Source of the DNA: a bacterium
Lineage (GTDB): Bacteria; Bdellovibrionota; Bacteriovoracia; Bacteriovoracales; Bacteriovoracaceae
Assembly (NCBI GenBank): GCA_030425045.1
Contig: JAUHVL010000002.1
Location: 181,066-245,065 of the forward strand
Direction: 5' to 3'
DNA length: 64,000 nucleotides
Part shown: one piece after another, positions 7,734 to 17,476 of the stretch
Position numbering within the stretch: the first letter of the stretch is position 1
How the letters are laid out: every line of letters starts with the position of its first letter
Notes under the pieces: generated by a model
The model's database searches: none
What the model was told of the DNA's origin: nothing
Seen by the model: only the letters and a program-made list of their open reading frames with translations
Made by a program: the position numbers and the translations under genes

Positions 7734-8198
7734 ATGAGAAAGCGTAATATTTCATGGGAAGAGAAAATTAATGAAGTTAATAATTCTTTTGAGAGAATAA
7801 AAGATCATCGCCGTTTTCCCAGAGAGTTCTACCGACAAATGTTTAAAATAAAGCCCGAGATTGAAGAGTACTTCAAAGACATTGATCTTGAACACCAAGA
7901 AAAGTTACTTCTCGATGGAATCAAATTTTGCCTGGACTCAATTCAGGGGGACAAGTTAGCAAAAATTCAACTGATCCAAATTTCTCAAACTCACTCACAA
8001 GTCAATTTAAACATCAATCCTAAGTACTATTATTATTTTATAGAAAGCTTTATTCGTTGTGTGAATAAATACGATCCTGAATGGTATGACGATATGGAGT
8101 ATTACTGGCATGAAATTTTAATGGGCCCAATCTCTTTTATGATATCTCAATATTATCGTTACACAGAAATAGGTCAGCAAGATAAACTAAAAGCTTAA
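7734..8198 (+). CDS. Globin-like protein
   Basis: A protein of 154 aa, all-helical. The pattern fits single-domain bacterial globins: FYRQMFKIKPEIEEYF at the B/C helices, LLLDGIKFCLDSI at E, then ISQTHSQVNLNINPKYY with the likely proximal His of helix F, and FIRCVNKYDPEWYDDMEYYW / MISQYYRY at G and H. Such proteins bind heme and O2 or NO, or act as sensors. No reductase domain is attached. No clear SD precedes the ATG. It has its own short spacer after the TPM operon and need not share its function. Confidence 0.68.
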   Translation: MRKRNISWEEKINEVNNSFERIKDHRRFPREFYRQMFKIKPEIEEYFKDIDLEHQEKLLLDGIKFCLDSIQGDKLAKIQLIQISQTHSQVNLNINPKYYYYFIESFIRCVNKYDPEWYDDMEYYWHEILMGPISFMISQYYRYTEIGQQDKLKA

Positions 8199-8249
8199 AT
8201 AAATGATCGAAATAAACTAAATAATAAGATTAAGAAAAAAATTCGTTTT

Positions 8250-10793
8250 TTAGGGTATTGTTTTTAATCTTATCCTTTGATCACTCATCTGTACTTTATT
8301 AAGCTTTTCGATATTTACTGAGCTGGGATTGTGATTTCTTGAGCGAAACATTATCTTCCAGGGAATTTTTTCATTTACGTGGCTTGGTTTTATTTTACCT
8401 TCAATAGTGAGGTAATAAACTCCACTATCTATAGTTCTTTCAAAATGTTTATTCCAGCTATATCCACTATGGATAGCCTCTAAGCAATTAAAACCATCAG
8501 AACAATTAGAGGAGTCATAATTTGAAAAAGTAAAATGAGATTCTTTTAAGCCCTCAAGGTCTTTTTGAAAATAAACTGTCATAGGATTATCTATTTCTAT
8601 CTTATAAATTTGAAAATGCATGTCTTTTTGCTTGAAACCAATAGGATGGTTTTGAGTTAAGTTTTCGTTTTGATATTTTTTTTCAATAAGGGGAAAAAGC
8701 TTTAGCTTACGAAGCTCAACCTTATCTAACTCTTTAAAATGAGCAGTAGGGCCTTTCACATCAGAGCGAAAGTGTTTAAGACCTGAAGAAAAACCAAAAG
8801 AATTGACGAAGCTTTTTGTCATTACGTAGGCAAAGTAATGCTTTTCATCTGATTGAATTTGAATTTCCGCTTTATGAATATAGGACTGCATAGTCTTAAC
8901 TTTTTCAATTTTTCCAGTGTTTGTTATTTTTAAGAAATAGGAAACGCCAGGCACTCTTTTTTGAGGAAGGTTTACTATCTCAATCCTGTCACCTTTTTTT
9001 GTATCCAACTCAAAGACTTTCATTGGAAAGAAGTCGTGGTGATCAAAGCTTTGCACATCACTTCTCCATTCAACGTAAAAATCAATCGTGTTTGTCTGAG
9101 GTGTATGAAAGCCAATACTTTTTAAATCATTTTCAGACAAACTGACGAATTCTTCTTTATCAGGTGAACTCGTTCCATTTCTAGATAACTCAAAATCAAT
9201 CCTAAAAAAACGATTATTGATAAGCCTACTGTCTCTATTGAGAATAATATAATAAAGACCATCATCTTTTATAAATATATCTTTAGCATCATGCCAATTA
9301 TGCATTCGGGAGACATTTTCAATATTATAGGTTTGTTTATTCGTTACCTCTGGACCTACTTTATATAGAGTAATTGTTCTTCTTTCCTCTTTAACAAGTG
9401 GTGACTTAATTCTTAAGAAGTCTCCTTTTTTAAGCCTTACCTTCACACCGTTTGCAGGGGACCAGTAATAACTATCGTCACGAGCACTATATTTATGAAA
9501 AGGTATAGACTTTGTTTTAAAAGAGACAGGGTAATAACCAAACTCCCACTGCATATGAGGAGGAACTTCTTTTGCGTCTATAAATGTTTCAAAGGAGTTT
9601 CCTTCTTCATCATACCATTTTCTAGAAAACCTAATACTTAGAGAGCTAGGAAAAGAGTTTTCTGCACTTTCAGAAACAATTATATAAATACTTTGTGTCG
9701 CTTTTTCAAAGTAGGTATTACTCTCCTTTACCCAAGGTTGAAGAGTGCTCAGCTTGTTAAACGGAATAGGATATTGCCCTGGAAAAAATGTTCCAAGTGT
9801 CGCAACATCAATTTTAACTTTTGCTTTCTCAGTTTTTTTATCTACTTTTAAAATTCTTAGGTAGTTTTTTGCGGGCAACGATTTTATTTTATAAATTCTT
9901 TGTCTATATCGTGGTCCATAATGGCCGATAGGTAAATCATAAGTAGGGACAATAGCTTTTTGTGCTGCGATCAAACAAGACTTTGGGGGATTCTTTTGAG
10001 CTGGTAAATGATAACGAACAGCTAGATCAAAAGCTTTAAAGTTATCTAGATAAGATTTATTATCTTCAAAGTTTGTTGCTAATTCACTGTAATATTTTGC
10101 CAGCTCATTTCTCTTCAAGCTCTTTTTCACACAACCGTTATGACGAAAATAAGGTTGATAAGCTTTAACAATTTCACCGTACTTACCGTTTTTATAAATG
10201 CTAAATTCATGGGCAAGTAGTGAAGCAAACTTTCTAAACATCGAAAGCCACTTTTGTTCATCAGGGTGCTTATGCATAACATGCCATTGATAAGCCAAGA
10301 ACATTTCCTGAAACAATTTATTGTAATGATCAAAGCTTTTTTGATAAACAGGTCTTTCAGTTGAAAAAACGACATTATTCTTATAATCGATCAAGTGGTA
10401 GTACTCGTGAATATAAATAAAAGCAAGTTTTACCACTTGAGAGAAATGATCTTTTGATTTTAAAAAGTCTAAGCGTTTTCCATGAGCTAAAAACTCTTCA
10501 TTAATTGAAATACTTTTCCAGGCTTTATGAGTATAACCTTCAGCCGCGACAGGTTTATTCCATACATCTTTATTTTTAATTGAATAAAACTGTTCTCGTT
10601 GAAAGAGTTTATCAATTTCATTGGCGGTATCTATGTCATTTAAACGAATGAGAAATTCTTTTACTTGAAGCAAGTTGTGATGGGCATTACTTCCCTCTTC
10701 TACTTTGTCATAGTACCATTTTGTGAGCTCTGGTCCCTCTCCGGCGAAACAAACAAAATGAAAAAAAAGGTATATCAAAAGTTTTAAATTCAT
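8250..10793 (-). CDS. Large secreted protein with a HEYYH zinc-site motif, function unknown
   Basis: 847 aa from the ATG at 10793, which gives a clean signal peptide (MNLKLLIYLFFHFVCFAGEG); a GTG five codons earlier is possible. The N-terminal ~230 residues are helical and contain IYIHEYYHLIDY (HEYYH at about 129-133), an HExxH-type zinc-binding motif in a helix, so a peptidase-like domain is plausible. From about residue 290 to the end it is rich in aromatics and beta-type alternation, likely several beta-sandwich domains. No family recognised. A predator's secreted hydrolase would fit, but this is inference. Confidence 0.75.
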   Translation of the reverse strand: MNLKLLIYLFFHFVCFAGEGPELTKWYYDKVEEGSNAHHNLLQVKEFLIRLNDIDTANEIDKLFQREQFYSIKNKDVWNKPVAAEGYTHKAWKSISINEEFLAHGKRLDFLKSKDHFSQVVKLAFIYIHEYYHLIDYKNNVVFSTERPVYQKSFDHYNKLFQEMFLAYQWHVMHKHPDEQKWLSMFRKFASLLAHEFSIYKNGKYGEIVKAYQPYFRHNGCVKKSLKRNELAKYYSELATNFEDNKSYLDNFKAFDLAVRYHLPAQKNPPKSCLIAAQKAIVPTYDLPIGHYGPRYRQRIYKIKSLPAKNYLRILKVDKKTEKAKVKIDVATLGTFFPGQYPIPFNKLSTLQPWVKESNTYFEKATQSIYIIVSESAENSFPSSLSIRFSRKWYDEEGNSFETFIDAKEVPPHMQWEFGYYPVSFKTKSIPFHKYSARDDSYYWSPANGVKVRLKKGDFLRIKSPLVKEERRTITLYKVGPEVTNKQTYNIENVSRMHNWHDAKDIFIKDDGLYYIILNRDSRLINNRFFRIDFELSRNGTSSPDKEEFVSLSENDLKSIGFHTPQTNTIDFYVEWRSDVQSFDHHDFFPMKVFELDTKKGDRIEIVNLPQKRVPGVSYFLKITNTGKIEKVKTMQSYIHKAEIQIQSDEKHYFAYVMTKSFVNSFGFSSGLKHFRSDVKGPTAHFKELDKVELRKLKLFPLIEKKYQNENLTQNHPIGFKQKDMHFQIYKIEIDNPMTVYFQKDLEGLKESHFTFSNYDSSNCSDGFNCLEAIHSGYSWNKHFERTIDSGVYYLTIEGKIKPSHVNEKIPWKIMFRSRNHNPSSVNIEKLNKVQMSDQRIRLKTIP

Positions 10794-10852
10794 GATTTTT
10801 GATACCACGAATCAACTAAATTTCCAAAAGTTAGTCTTATAGATCTTAAGAG

Positions 10853-10884
10853 AGTCGCCTCAATACTATTAGATTAAGGCGACT
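10853..10884 (-). terminator. Strong hairpin after the frameshifted secreted-protein gene
   Basis: On the minus strand AGTCGCCTTAAT pairs with ATTGAGGCGACT (12 pairs, one G-T) around an eight-base loop. It begins nine bases after the stop at 10893. No T-run follows, so it is either a weak terminator or an RNA-processing or stability element between this gene and the downstream one starting at 10793. Confidence 0.45.
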
Positions 10885-10892
10885 TAAGGGCT

Positions 10893-12327
10893 TTAAATTG
10901 TTTCTAATGCATACTTAATAGCATTTGCAAAAGTAACCGGGTTTCCACAGAGATATTTCCAAAAAACACCTTCTGGGTATCGTTTTTCAAGAAGCTCAAT
11001 CATGGCCTGCTCGCCAGTAACAGCTTTTGGTGTTTCACCCTCAAGAGTAATAATCGGATCTGTTGCAAAGTAAATTGGCCACCAAGGTTGTCCTGCACAC
11101 CACTGCACATTCTGTAGGACGAAGAGTTTTTTCCCCTGTCACAAGTGATCCGACATAATCAGCGTTGGCATAAACCTTATCAATGGTACGTTTACTTTCC
11201 TCAACCATTTCTTCAGTTAGTAACCCAGAGTTTGTAGCTTTATAAAACTGAACCGTTACACGAATAGGAAACCTTTCATCTCTTTCTATAGCAAGGCCAT
11301 CCATTTCGGTGAAAGGACCTTCAACAGTACCGTGTCCAATAACAGCATCATCTACATCAACGGCCTTTGCGGTTGTCATCATCATTGCAGATTCAAGCAT
11401 GATTCCTCCACCAAGAAAACCTCGACTTTTATGTTTAAGTGGAACTTGAATTAAAAGAACCATATTTAAACCTGACTCTCTATTGGCCGATATTGTTGGA
11501 GCACTTGAAGGGCTCTCATTTTGTTCAAGGAATTCAGATTTTCTCACAGCTGTTAACGACGCTCTTCCACCGTTATCATTAAAAAATAATCTTTGTCCCA
11601 TACGATATGATTTGGATTCGAAAGCATCTCTTGTGTTATCAATGATGGTAGCACTGGTCCCCTCTCTTGTTGCTAAAATCGTGAGAACTGCTGGGCTTTC
11701 TTTTGCAGACTGGTAGTTAAAGATAACGGGATTAAATTCAGCCTTACCATTTTTAGGAACAGGAAGGTAGGCAACTTGAGCAGAAACAAGCACATGAGAA
11801 TCTCTTGCAGCAAGTAAGTTTCTTTCGATTTTTCTTGTCACCATATTTCCATCTTCATCTTCTTCTTCAACAGTTGTCACCCAACTCTTAACGTCTGTGA
11901 GGTACTGATCAAGATCAGCAAGGTATTCTGTCAATGTAACTTGCTTAAGAGGTAGGCCTTTTTCATTTCCAACACTCACATAAAACTTATCAGGACTAAT
12001 ATCAGCTGATTTATCATCAAAGTTTGGATAACGAACGATGGGCATCGAAACGGGAGTAATTTCTCCAGCTTGATTTACGGAATGGGCCTGAATCGTTACG
12101 TCAGAAATATTAGGACCGAGTGAAGAATTTTTTCCTCTTCCTGTATCTTCCCAACCAACATTTACTAAACTTAGGCCATATTGCTGAGCTAAATTTCTAT
12201 TTTCAGCATTAGCTGTCATCGATTCCACGGTACGAACAGTTTTTTGATACCTAGCAAAGTCTGATACATTTGCCTGTGCTGACATCGCACCAAGTATTAT
12301 TAGTATTGATAAAAATTTTGATTTCAT
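10893..12327 (-). pseudogene. Secreted protein of unknown function, reading frame broken by a +1 shift near 11127-11132
   Basis: Translation starts at 12327 (GGAGG before an ATG giving signal peptide MKSKFLSILIILGAMSAQA). The frame runs about 400 codons to an A6 run (11127-11132, seen as T6 on +) following a G4 run, after which it makes an out-of-frame Cys-rich end and stops at 11041. Removing one A joins it to the other frame (VTGEKLFVLQNVQW, then CAGQPWWPIYFATDPIITLE), which continues naturally to 10893. The combined product is about 477 aa. The family is not recognised. The break may be a sequencing error, a recent mutation, or slippage at the homopolymer. Confidence 0.7.
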
Positions 12328-12464
12328 GACTTCCTCCATTTTTGCCACAAGTCGTGGCATATTTAAAACAAGCATTGAATACCCAAACTTTTTTGAAAAA
12401 GGTAGCTCTCTTTTAAAGTCTGTAAATAAAACGTGGCAAGGCCGCCACATTGAAAAGATTAGAA

Positions 12465-13019
12465 TTAGTACTTATTTGATTTCTGCCAATCAGGTTTTAG
12501 TATGGCCATAACCCACTCATCTAACCATTGGCCTCTTTTTTTAACAATCCCTCTTAATGTTCCTTCAAATGAAAAATCAAGTTTCTCAAACATTTTTCGT
12601 GATGCAAGATTTCCCACAAAGACTTTGCCAAAAACACGATAGGCTTGTCTGTTTTGAAATGCTTCATTCACAATGGCCCTAATGGCCTGTGTGCCGTAAC
12701 TTTTCCCTTGAAAACGAGGGGCAATGGCAATTCCGACATCAATTATATTTGGGTCCCCGCCAACAGGTCTTAAACTACAACCACCAACATAATGAGAGTT
12801 TTCTTTATCGATCATAGCAAAATCAACAGCCTCTTCTAACGTACCAGAAGATTTTCTATTTCTATCCCAAAAGTCATATAAGTCTTGAACTGACTCCGGC
12901 CCTTCCCAAATAATAGTATCAAACATATTGGTACCAATAATATCGTTATAATATTGTTCAATTTGATTTTCATTTGGTCTTGTTAAAACGAGATCTTTTG
13001 TTTCTAACTTTAGGTTCAT
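12465..13019 (-). CDS. GNAT N-acetyltransferase, RimJ/RimL type
   Basis: A protein of 184 aa. It starts LKLETKDLVLTRPNENQIEQYY as in RimJ/RimL-type acetyltransferases. It contains the acetyl-CoA-binding motif A (IAIAPRFQGKSYGTQAIRAI, with the Q/RxxGxG/A-like QGKSYG) and the motif B segment VFVGNLASRKMFEKLDF. The C-terminal REGxxRGxW-like end appears as FEGTLRGIVKKRGQWLD. It transfers acetyl from acetyl-CoA to an N-terminal or amino group of an unknown substrate in the cytoplasm. It is followed on the same strand by the secreted-protein gene 137 bp away. Confidence 0.85.
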   Translation of the reverse strand: MNLKLETKDLVLTRPNENQIEQYYNDIIGTNMFDTIIWEGPESVQDLYDFWDRNRKSSGTLEEAVDFAMIDKENSHYVGGCSLRPVGGDPNIIDVGIAIAPRFQGKSYGTQAIRAIVNEAFQNRQAYRVFGKVFVGNLASRKMFEKLDFSFEGTLRGIVKKRGQWLDEWVMAILKPDWQKSNKY

Positions 13020-13028
13020 TTTTTTCTT

Positions 13029-13526
13029 TTATTTTAAGTTGTCACTGATAACAGCGGCAAAAACGGTTGGAAAGCCGATGATCAAAACTCTTTTTATAGC
13101 AATATAGGGAGTTTCAAAAACTGGAAATTTATCAATGAGAGACAAAATTAAAATAATGCTTGAGAGAGAAATCAAATAAGTTGCAAACACTCTTTTTATA
13201 TACTCAATCACATTCCCTTTTATTTTATAACGATAAGTATTGAAATAAATAAAAAGTGCGGAGGTGATAAATGAGATGGCACCTAAAGCAAAGGCATTAA
13301 TTTTTTTCAAGGAAATACTCAGCTGCCAGATTTCTTCAGTGAACGCTAGCGGTGAAGCAACCAGAAAAGCACCAACAAAAATTTGAAGAATATCTCTGGG
13401 CTTTAACTCAGTCATTAATGGATTTATAATCTGAGAGACGGGCTTCCCTGAAGAATCTATAAAAGTAACGACCTCTTTTAAATAACCATTAATTCTTTTA
13501 ACTTCAGTTTCAATCTTTGTTTTCAT
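13029..13526 (-). CDS. DUF2391 (TIGR02587-like) integral membrane protein
   Basis: A protein of 165 aa. A soluble N-terminal ~45 residues is followed by four TM segments. The segment ILQIFVGAFLVASPLAFTEEIW is typical of the DUF2391 family of bacterial membrane proteins of unknown function. It ends ten bases upstream of the GNAT gene start and so probably shares its transcript. No enzymatic motif is visible. Confidence 0.65.
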   Translation of the reverse strand: MKTKIETEVKRINGYLKEVVTFIDSSGKPVSQIINPLMTELKPRDILQIFVGAFLVASPLAFTEEIWQLSISLKKINAFALGAISFITSALFIYFNTYRYKIKGNVIEYIKRVFATYLISLSSIILILSLIDKFPVFETPYIAIKRVLIIGFPTVFAAVISDNLK

Positions 13527-13571
13527 AAAAAAAGGATAAACTTAATGAGGAACTACGGCAATGAGAAATAG

Positions 13572-15674
13572 TTAAGCTGACTTTTTTAAGTTTTGAGAAT
13601 ATTTATTGACCACATCTTCTAATTCTTCAAACTTTATTGGTTTGGCAACAAAATCAACCATACCAACACTCTTGCATTGCTCACGATCTTCTTTGAATAC
13701 ATTTGCCGTCATTGCGATAATAGGTGGATGATCTTCTCCGTGTAGACGCTTGATCTCTTTAGTGGCTTCAATACCATCCATGACTGGCATTTGAATATCC
13801 ATAAAGATCAAATCAAAGCTTTGTTTATGTAAAAGATCTAAAGCTTCCTGACCTGTTCCCGCTATCATTATTTTAATGCCAAGCTTTTCAAACAATAACT
13901 TCACTAACATTTGATTTACGCTATTATCTTCAGCCACGAGTACTTTGAGGTGAGAAAGGTTTGAAACCTTTTGTCGAGAAATAGGTTCATTAACTGATTC
14001 CGCTTCACCTACTTTTAATGGAATTGAGAAACTAAATGTTGAACCAACACCGTAACGACTTTCAACATTAATCTCACCTTTCATACCTTCAACAAGTCTT
14101 TTACAAATATAAAGTCCAAGACCAGTTCCCCCAAACTTTCTCGTCGTTGAGGCATCAGCTTGAGAAAAAGCATTAAAGATTTTATTTAATTGCTCAGCAT
14201 TTAAACCTATCCCTGTATCTTTTACTTTTATCGTAACGAGTCCTTTTAGACTTTCTATTTGTACTGATACTGATCCTTTTTCCGTAAACTTAACAGCGTT
14301 TGTGATGAGGTTTACTAAAACTTGTCTAATCCGCGTAACATCACCTCTAAACCAGAAGTCATTACTTTTTTTATTTTCAAATATAAGATTAATTCCATTT
14401 TGAGATGCCCTATAACTTGAAAGATGAATTGACTCCTCAACACATCGATATAAATCAAAATTCAGGTCTTCAAACTCCATATTACCTGATTCAATTTTAG
14501 AAATATCGAGTACATCATTTAAAATTGTTAATAAGCTATCGCCACATGAATCTATGGTTTCGATTAGTTTTAATTGCTTCTCATCTAATTGAGAGTCTTT
14601 TAAAACTTGGGCCATCCCCATAATTCCATTGAGCGGAGTTCTAATCTCATGAGACATATTGGCAAGAAACTCTGACTTAGACCTTTCTGCCATAATAGCC
14701 TTATCTCTTGCCTCAATCAATTCTACTTTGCTTCTATGAGCGATAATAATACTAGAAAAAATTTCAGAGCATGCTTCCAAAAACAAGACTTCTTGCTCTT
14801 TTCTTTGATGGCCATGAGGCAGATAGAGAACTATGACACCAATGACATTGTCTTGATATTTAATGGGAACATTATAGTGACCATGAGCTGAGATACCATC
14901 AAATGTAACTTCATGCCTCTCATCCACACAGCTAGCATGAATCGTTTCACTTTGCTCAAAAGCTCGACCACAAAGACAGCTTCCTTTTTCAACTTTATCA
15001 CAGAGATTTTCTATTTTCTCACCAAGCTTATTTGATACGGTAAGTTTCAAATAATTTCCCTCAACAAGAAAAACTCCTCCTTTGTTTAGTAACTTTAACC
15101 AAGGAGTTTCAAATAATATATTTAGAGAATCTTTTAACTTTAAATTTAAATCTCGATTGTCAGAGTGATCGAGAAGAAGAAGCTTGTTTAGAACTTCAGT
15201 TTCCGTTTTTTGCTGAAGAATTATTTCTTGCTGATGCTTTCTTTCGGTGACTTCGTATCGAATAGAGATAAAGCCGATAATTTCTTTTTTCTCATTAAGT
15301 TTAGGAAAAATAGTTGAATCAACCCAATAAAACGAACCATCTTTCGCTTTATTTTTTATTTCACCACGCCAAATATTTCCCTTCTTTAACGTTTCCCACA
15401 TTTCTTGAAAGAATGACTTCTCATGCTCACCAGAGTTTAATATTCGATGATCATTTCCAATTAATTCCTCTGAGCTATATTTAGATACTTTTTCAAAGAT
15501 CTCATTAACGGACGTAATTTTTCCACTCACGTCCGTTTCAGAAATCAAAGCAGAAGAATAAAGAGCATTCTTTATTCCTAAAAGTTGAATTAGTTGACCA
15601 TGATTTTTCTTATCGTCCATCAAGTACTTATCGGTACTTAGCGGTGAATATCTTAGACTAACCATTTCAGACAA
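13572..15674 (-). CDS. Hybrid sensor histidine kinase with PAS, GAF and receiver domains
   Basis: A 700-aa cytoplasmic protein with no TM. Domain order: PAS-PAC (about 35-150; [32 protein letters not shown]), GAF (about 160-315, with Cys-rich [17 protein letters not shown] and [13 protein letters not shown]), HisKA ([18 protein letters not shown]), HATPase_c (N box [10 protein letters not shown]1 VKDTGIGL, G2 [12 protein letters not shown]), and a C-terminal receiver ([13 protein letters not shown], phospho-Asp in DIQMPVMDG). The GAF cysteines resemble those in kinases of this GAF/hybrid class and may bind a cofactor. The output partner is not nearby. Confidence 0.92.
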   Translation of the reverse strand: MSEMVSLRYSPLSTDKYLMDDKKNHGQLIQLLGIKNALYSSALISETDVSGKITSVNEIFEKVSKYSSEELIGNDHRILNSGEHEKSFFQEMWETLKKGNIWRGEIKNKAKDGSFYWVDSTIFPKLNEKKEIIGFISIRYEVTERKHQQEIILQQKTETEVLNKLLLLDHSDNRDLNLKLKDSLNILFETPWLKLLNKGGVFLVEGNYLKLTVSNKLGEKIENLCDKVEKGSCLCGRAFEQSETIHASCVDERHEVTFDGISAHGHYNVPIKYQDNVIGVIVLYLPHGHQRKEQEVLFLEACSEIFSSIIIAHRSKVELIEARDKAIMAERSKSEFLANMSHEIRTPLNGIMGMAQVLKDSQLDEKQLKLIETIDSCGDSLLTILNDVLDISKIESGNMEFEDLNFDLYRCVEESIHLSSYRASQNGINLIFENKKSNDFWFRGDVTRIRQVLVNLITNAVKFTEKGSVSVQIESLKGLVTIKVKDTGIGLNAEQLNKIFNAFSQADASTTRKFGGTGLGLYICKRLVEGMKGEINVESRYGVGSTFSFSIPLKVGEAESVNEPISRQKVSNLSHLKVLVAEDNSVNQMLVKLLFEKLGIKIMIAGTGQEALDLLHKQSFDLIFMDIQMPVMDGIEATKEIKRLHGEDHPPIIAMTANVFKEDREQCKSVGMVDFVAKPIKFEELEDVVNKYSQNLKKSA

Positions 15675-15704
15675 AAATAGTTTTTTTATTTTAATTTTAG
15701 ATAC

Positions 15705-16571
15705 TTAGTGACTATTTTCTGTCATCTCATTCCATATTTCTCTAGAAGTCGGACCAAGAGGCCTCTCAGAATGTTTCATAATATGAATATCAAACGATAT
15801 GGGTTCAACGATTTCACGAGGTACTTCGACTATATCTTTTTGCTTTTCAAACTGGAGTCTTGACAAACGCCCCCAACCAAAGCCAAGTAAAATAAGTTCC
15901 GTCTTTCGTGCATGACTATCCACATACCACTTTAAACCAGGAGTACTCGAAGTGTTGTCATCACTTTCTTGCTTCGTCTTAACAATAATATTCGGTAACC
16001 TTTGAAATAAACTTTTATCAACTTTTGATTTTGATATTAAGCTTTTATGAGCAACAGGAATTAATTCAAGATTACAGATTTTATGACTTTCCAATTGGGA
16101 GTTATCAATTTGAGGGTAATGTCCGATAGCAAGATCAACTTCTCCAGACATTAAACTATGAGCATTATCAAACAATACGCCTGAAGTTATAGAGAGAGCT
16201 GTTTTATATTCATGCTTTTTTAAAATGTTTAAAAGAGAAGAAAAACGATTTGCCATAACGATAGGGTCGATCGAAATATTGATCTCAGGTTCAATTCCTG
16301 TGCCCAACTCCGTCGCCAATTTATGAAGCTGACGATAGGAACTAAGAGTCGACTTTGCACTCTCATAAAAACGACGACCAATATCTGTAAGTACTGGTCT
16401 ATAACCCGCTCTTGAAAAAAGTTGAATCGAGTAATACTCTTCAATTTTTTTAATCCCCATGCTTAAAGAGGGCTGGCTTTTATTGATTTTTTTGGCGGCT
16501 GCTTGATAGCTTCCCTCCTGGATAACGGCTTCAAGCATTTCAAGCTGATCTAAGGTCATGATTTCACTCAT
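15705..16571 (-). CDS. LysR-family transcriptional regulator, divergent from the pirin cluster
   Basis: A protein of 288 aa. The winged HTH lies at about residues 5-64 (AVIQEGSYQAAAKKINKSQPSLSMGIKKIEE region), followed by a LysR substrate-binding domain. It is transcribed away from the pirin gene 77 bp upstream. That AT-rich spacer contains imperfect dyads but no operator as clean as at 3394. The position suggests it controls the pirin-pirin-TauE-cupin-Dps run; this is inference. ATGs at codons 1 and 5 are both possible starts. Confidence 0.88.
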   Translation of the reverse strand: MSEIMTLDQLEMLEAVIQEGSYQAAAKKINKSQPSLSMGIKKIEEYYSIQLFSRAGYRPVLTDIGRRFYESAKSTLSSYRQLHKLATELGTGIEPEINISIDPIVMANRFSSLLNILKKHEYKTALSITSGVLFDNAHSLMSGEVDLAIGHYPQIDNSQLESHKICNLELIPVAHKSLISKSKVDKSLFQRLPNIIVKTKQESDDNTSSTPGLKWYVDSHARKTELILLGFGWGRLSRLQFEKQKDIVEVPREIVEPISFDIHIMKHSERPLGPTSREIWNEMTENSH

Positions 16572-16648
16572 TTTTAATAATTTAAAACTATTAAGATTAT
16601 CATAACTTAATATTATTAAATTATCAAAGAATAGCCGATTATAGGGTC

Positions 16649-17467
16649 ATGAAAAGTAAAAACATAACAAGAAGAAAAATTATTGGTGGCATTCTTACTT
16701 TACTAACAACCCCTTTTATTAAAAGTGGCCACGCTAAAAAAGGAGAAACAAAAATGGAAACAGTCCTTCATACTTCAGATTCAAGAGGCGCAGCTGATCA
16801 CGGTTGGCTAAAATCAAAACATAGTTTTAGTTTTGCTTCATACTATAACCCAAGCAGAATGGGCTTTGGTGTTCTTAGAGTTATTAATGACGATCAAATT
16901 GCTCCTTCATCGGGCTTTGGAACTCACCCTCACCAAAATATGGAAATCATCTCCATTCCCATTAGCGGTGCCTTAAAGCATAAGGACAGCGAAGGCAACG
17001 AAGCTGTTATTTCTCATGGCGAAGTACAGCTCATGTCTGCGGGAACAGGTGTCTATCATTCGGAGTACAATGCTTCTAACACTGAAGATGCTAACTTCTT
17101 ACAAATATGGGTCATGCCAGAAAAAGAAAACATTACTCCAAGATACGATCAAAAAAAGTTCGATGTCGCTGCAAGAAAAAATAAATGGCAAACTGTTGTT
17201 AGCCCACTTGATAAAAATGATGAAGGAGTAAAGATTAATCAACAGGCTTGGTTTAACCTTGCAGACTTAGATGGCGGTCAAGGGCTTCACTATAAAATGA
17301 ATAATGAGAAAAATGGAGTCTATTTCTTTTTACTCGAAGGAGAACTTGAAGTTGGTGAGCAAACATTAAATGCGAGAGATGCCATTGGAATTGTTGGCCC
17401 AACTGAAATAAATATAAAAGCAAAAACAAATGCAAAAATACTCGCAATGGAAGTACCACTTACCTAA
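16649..17467 (+). CDS. Pirin-family bicupin protein with a Tat-like leader
   Basis: 272 aa from the first ATG. Residues 36-272 are a YhhW-type pirin: HGWLKSKHSFSFASYYNP, metal-site motif THPHQNMEIISIP and the second-half QLMSAGTGVYHSEYN. Known relatives are Fe-binding cytoplasmic proteins, some with quercetin dioxygenase activity. Ahead of it lie 35 residues resembling a twin-arginine signal (NITRRKIIGGILTLL ... SGHA). The Met36 codon at 16754 has a better SD (AAAGGAG, about nine bases upstream) than the first ATG, so an exported and a cytoplasmic form could both be made. First gene of a five-gene run. Confidence 0.88.
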   Translation: MKSKNITRRKIIGGILTLLTTPFIKSGHAKKGETKMETVLHTSDSRGAADHGWLKSKHSFSFASYYNPSRMGFGVLRVINDDQIAPSSGFGTHPHQNMEIISIPISGALKHKDSEGNEAVISHGEVQLMSAGTGVYHSEYNASNTEDANFLQIWVMPEKENITPRYDQKKFDVAARKNKWQTVVSPLDKNDEGVKINQQAWFNLADLDGGQGLHYKMNNEKNGVYFFLLEGELEVGEQTLNARDAIGIVGPTEINIKAKTNAKILAMEVPLT

Positions 17468-17476
17468 GGAGATCGT

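Noticed and set aside
8225..8272. Stem TAAGATTAA...TTAATCTTA at the convergent ends of the globin and the 847-aa gene
   Set aside because: Weak, AT-only, with a long loop; could be chance in AT-rich DNA.
12326..12511. Plus-strand ORF of 61 aa
   Set aside because: Antisense to the secreted-protein leader and the GNAT end; no SD, unlikely coding.
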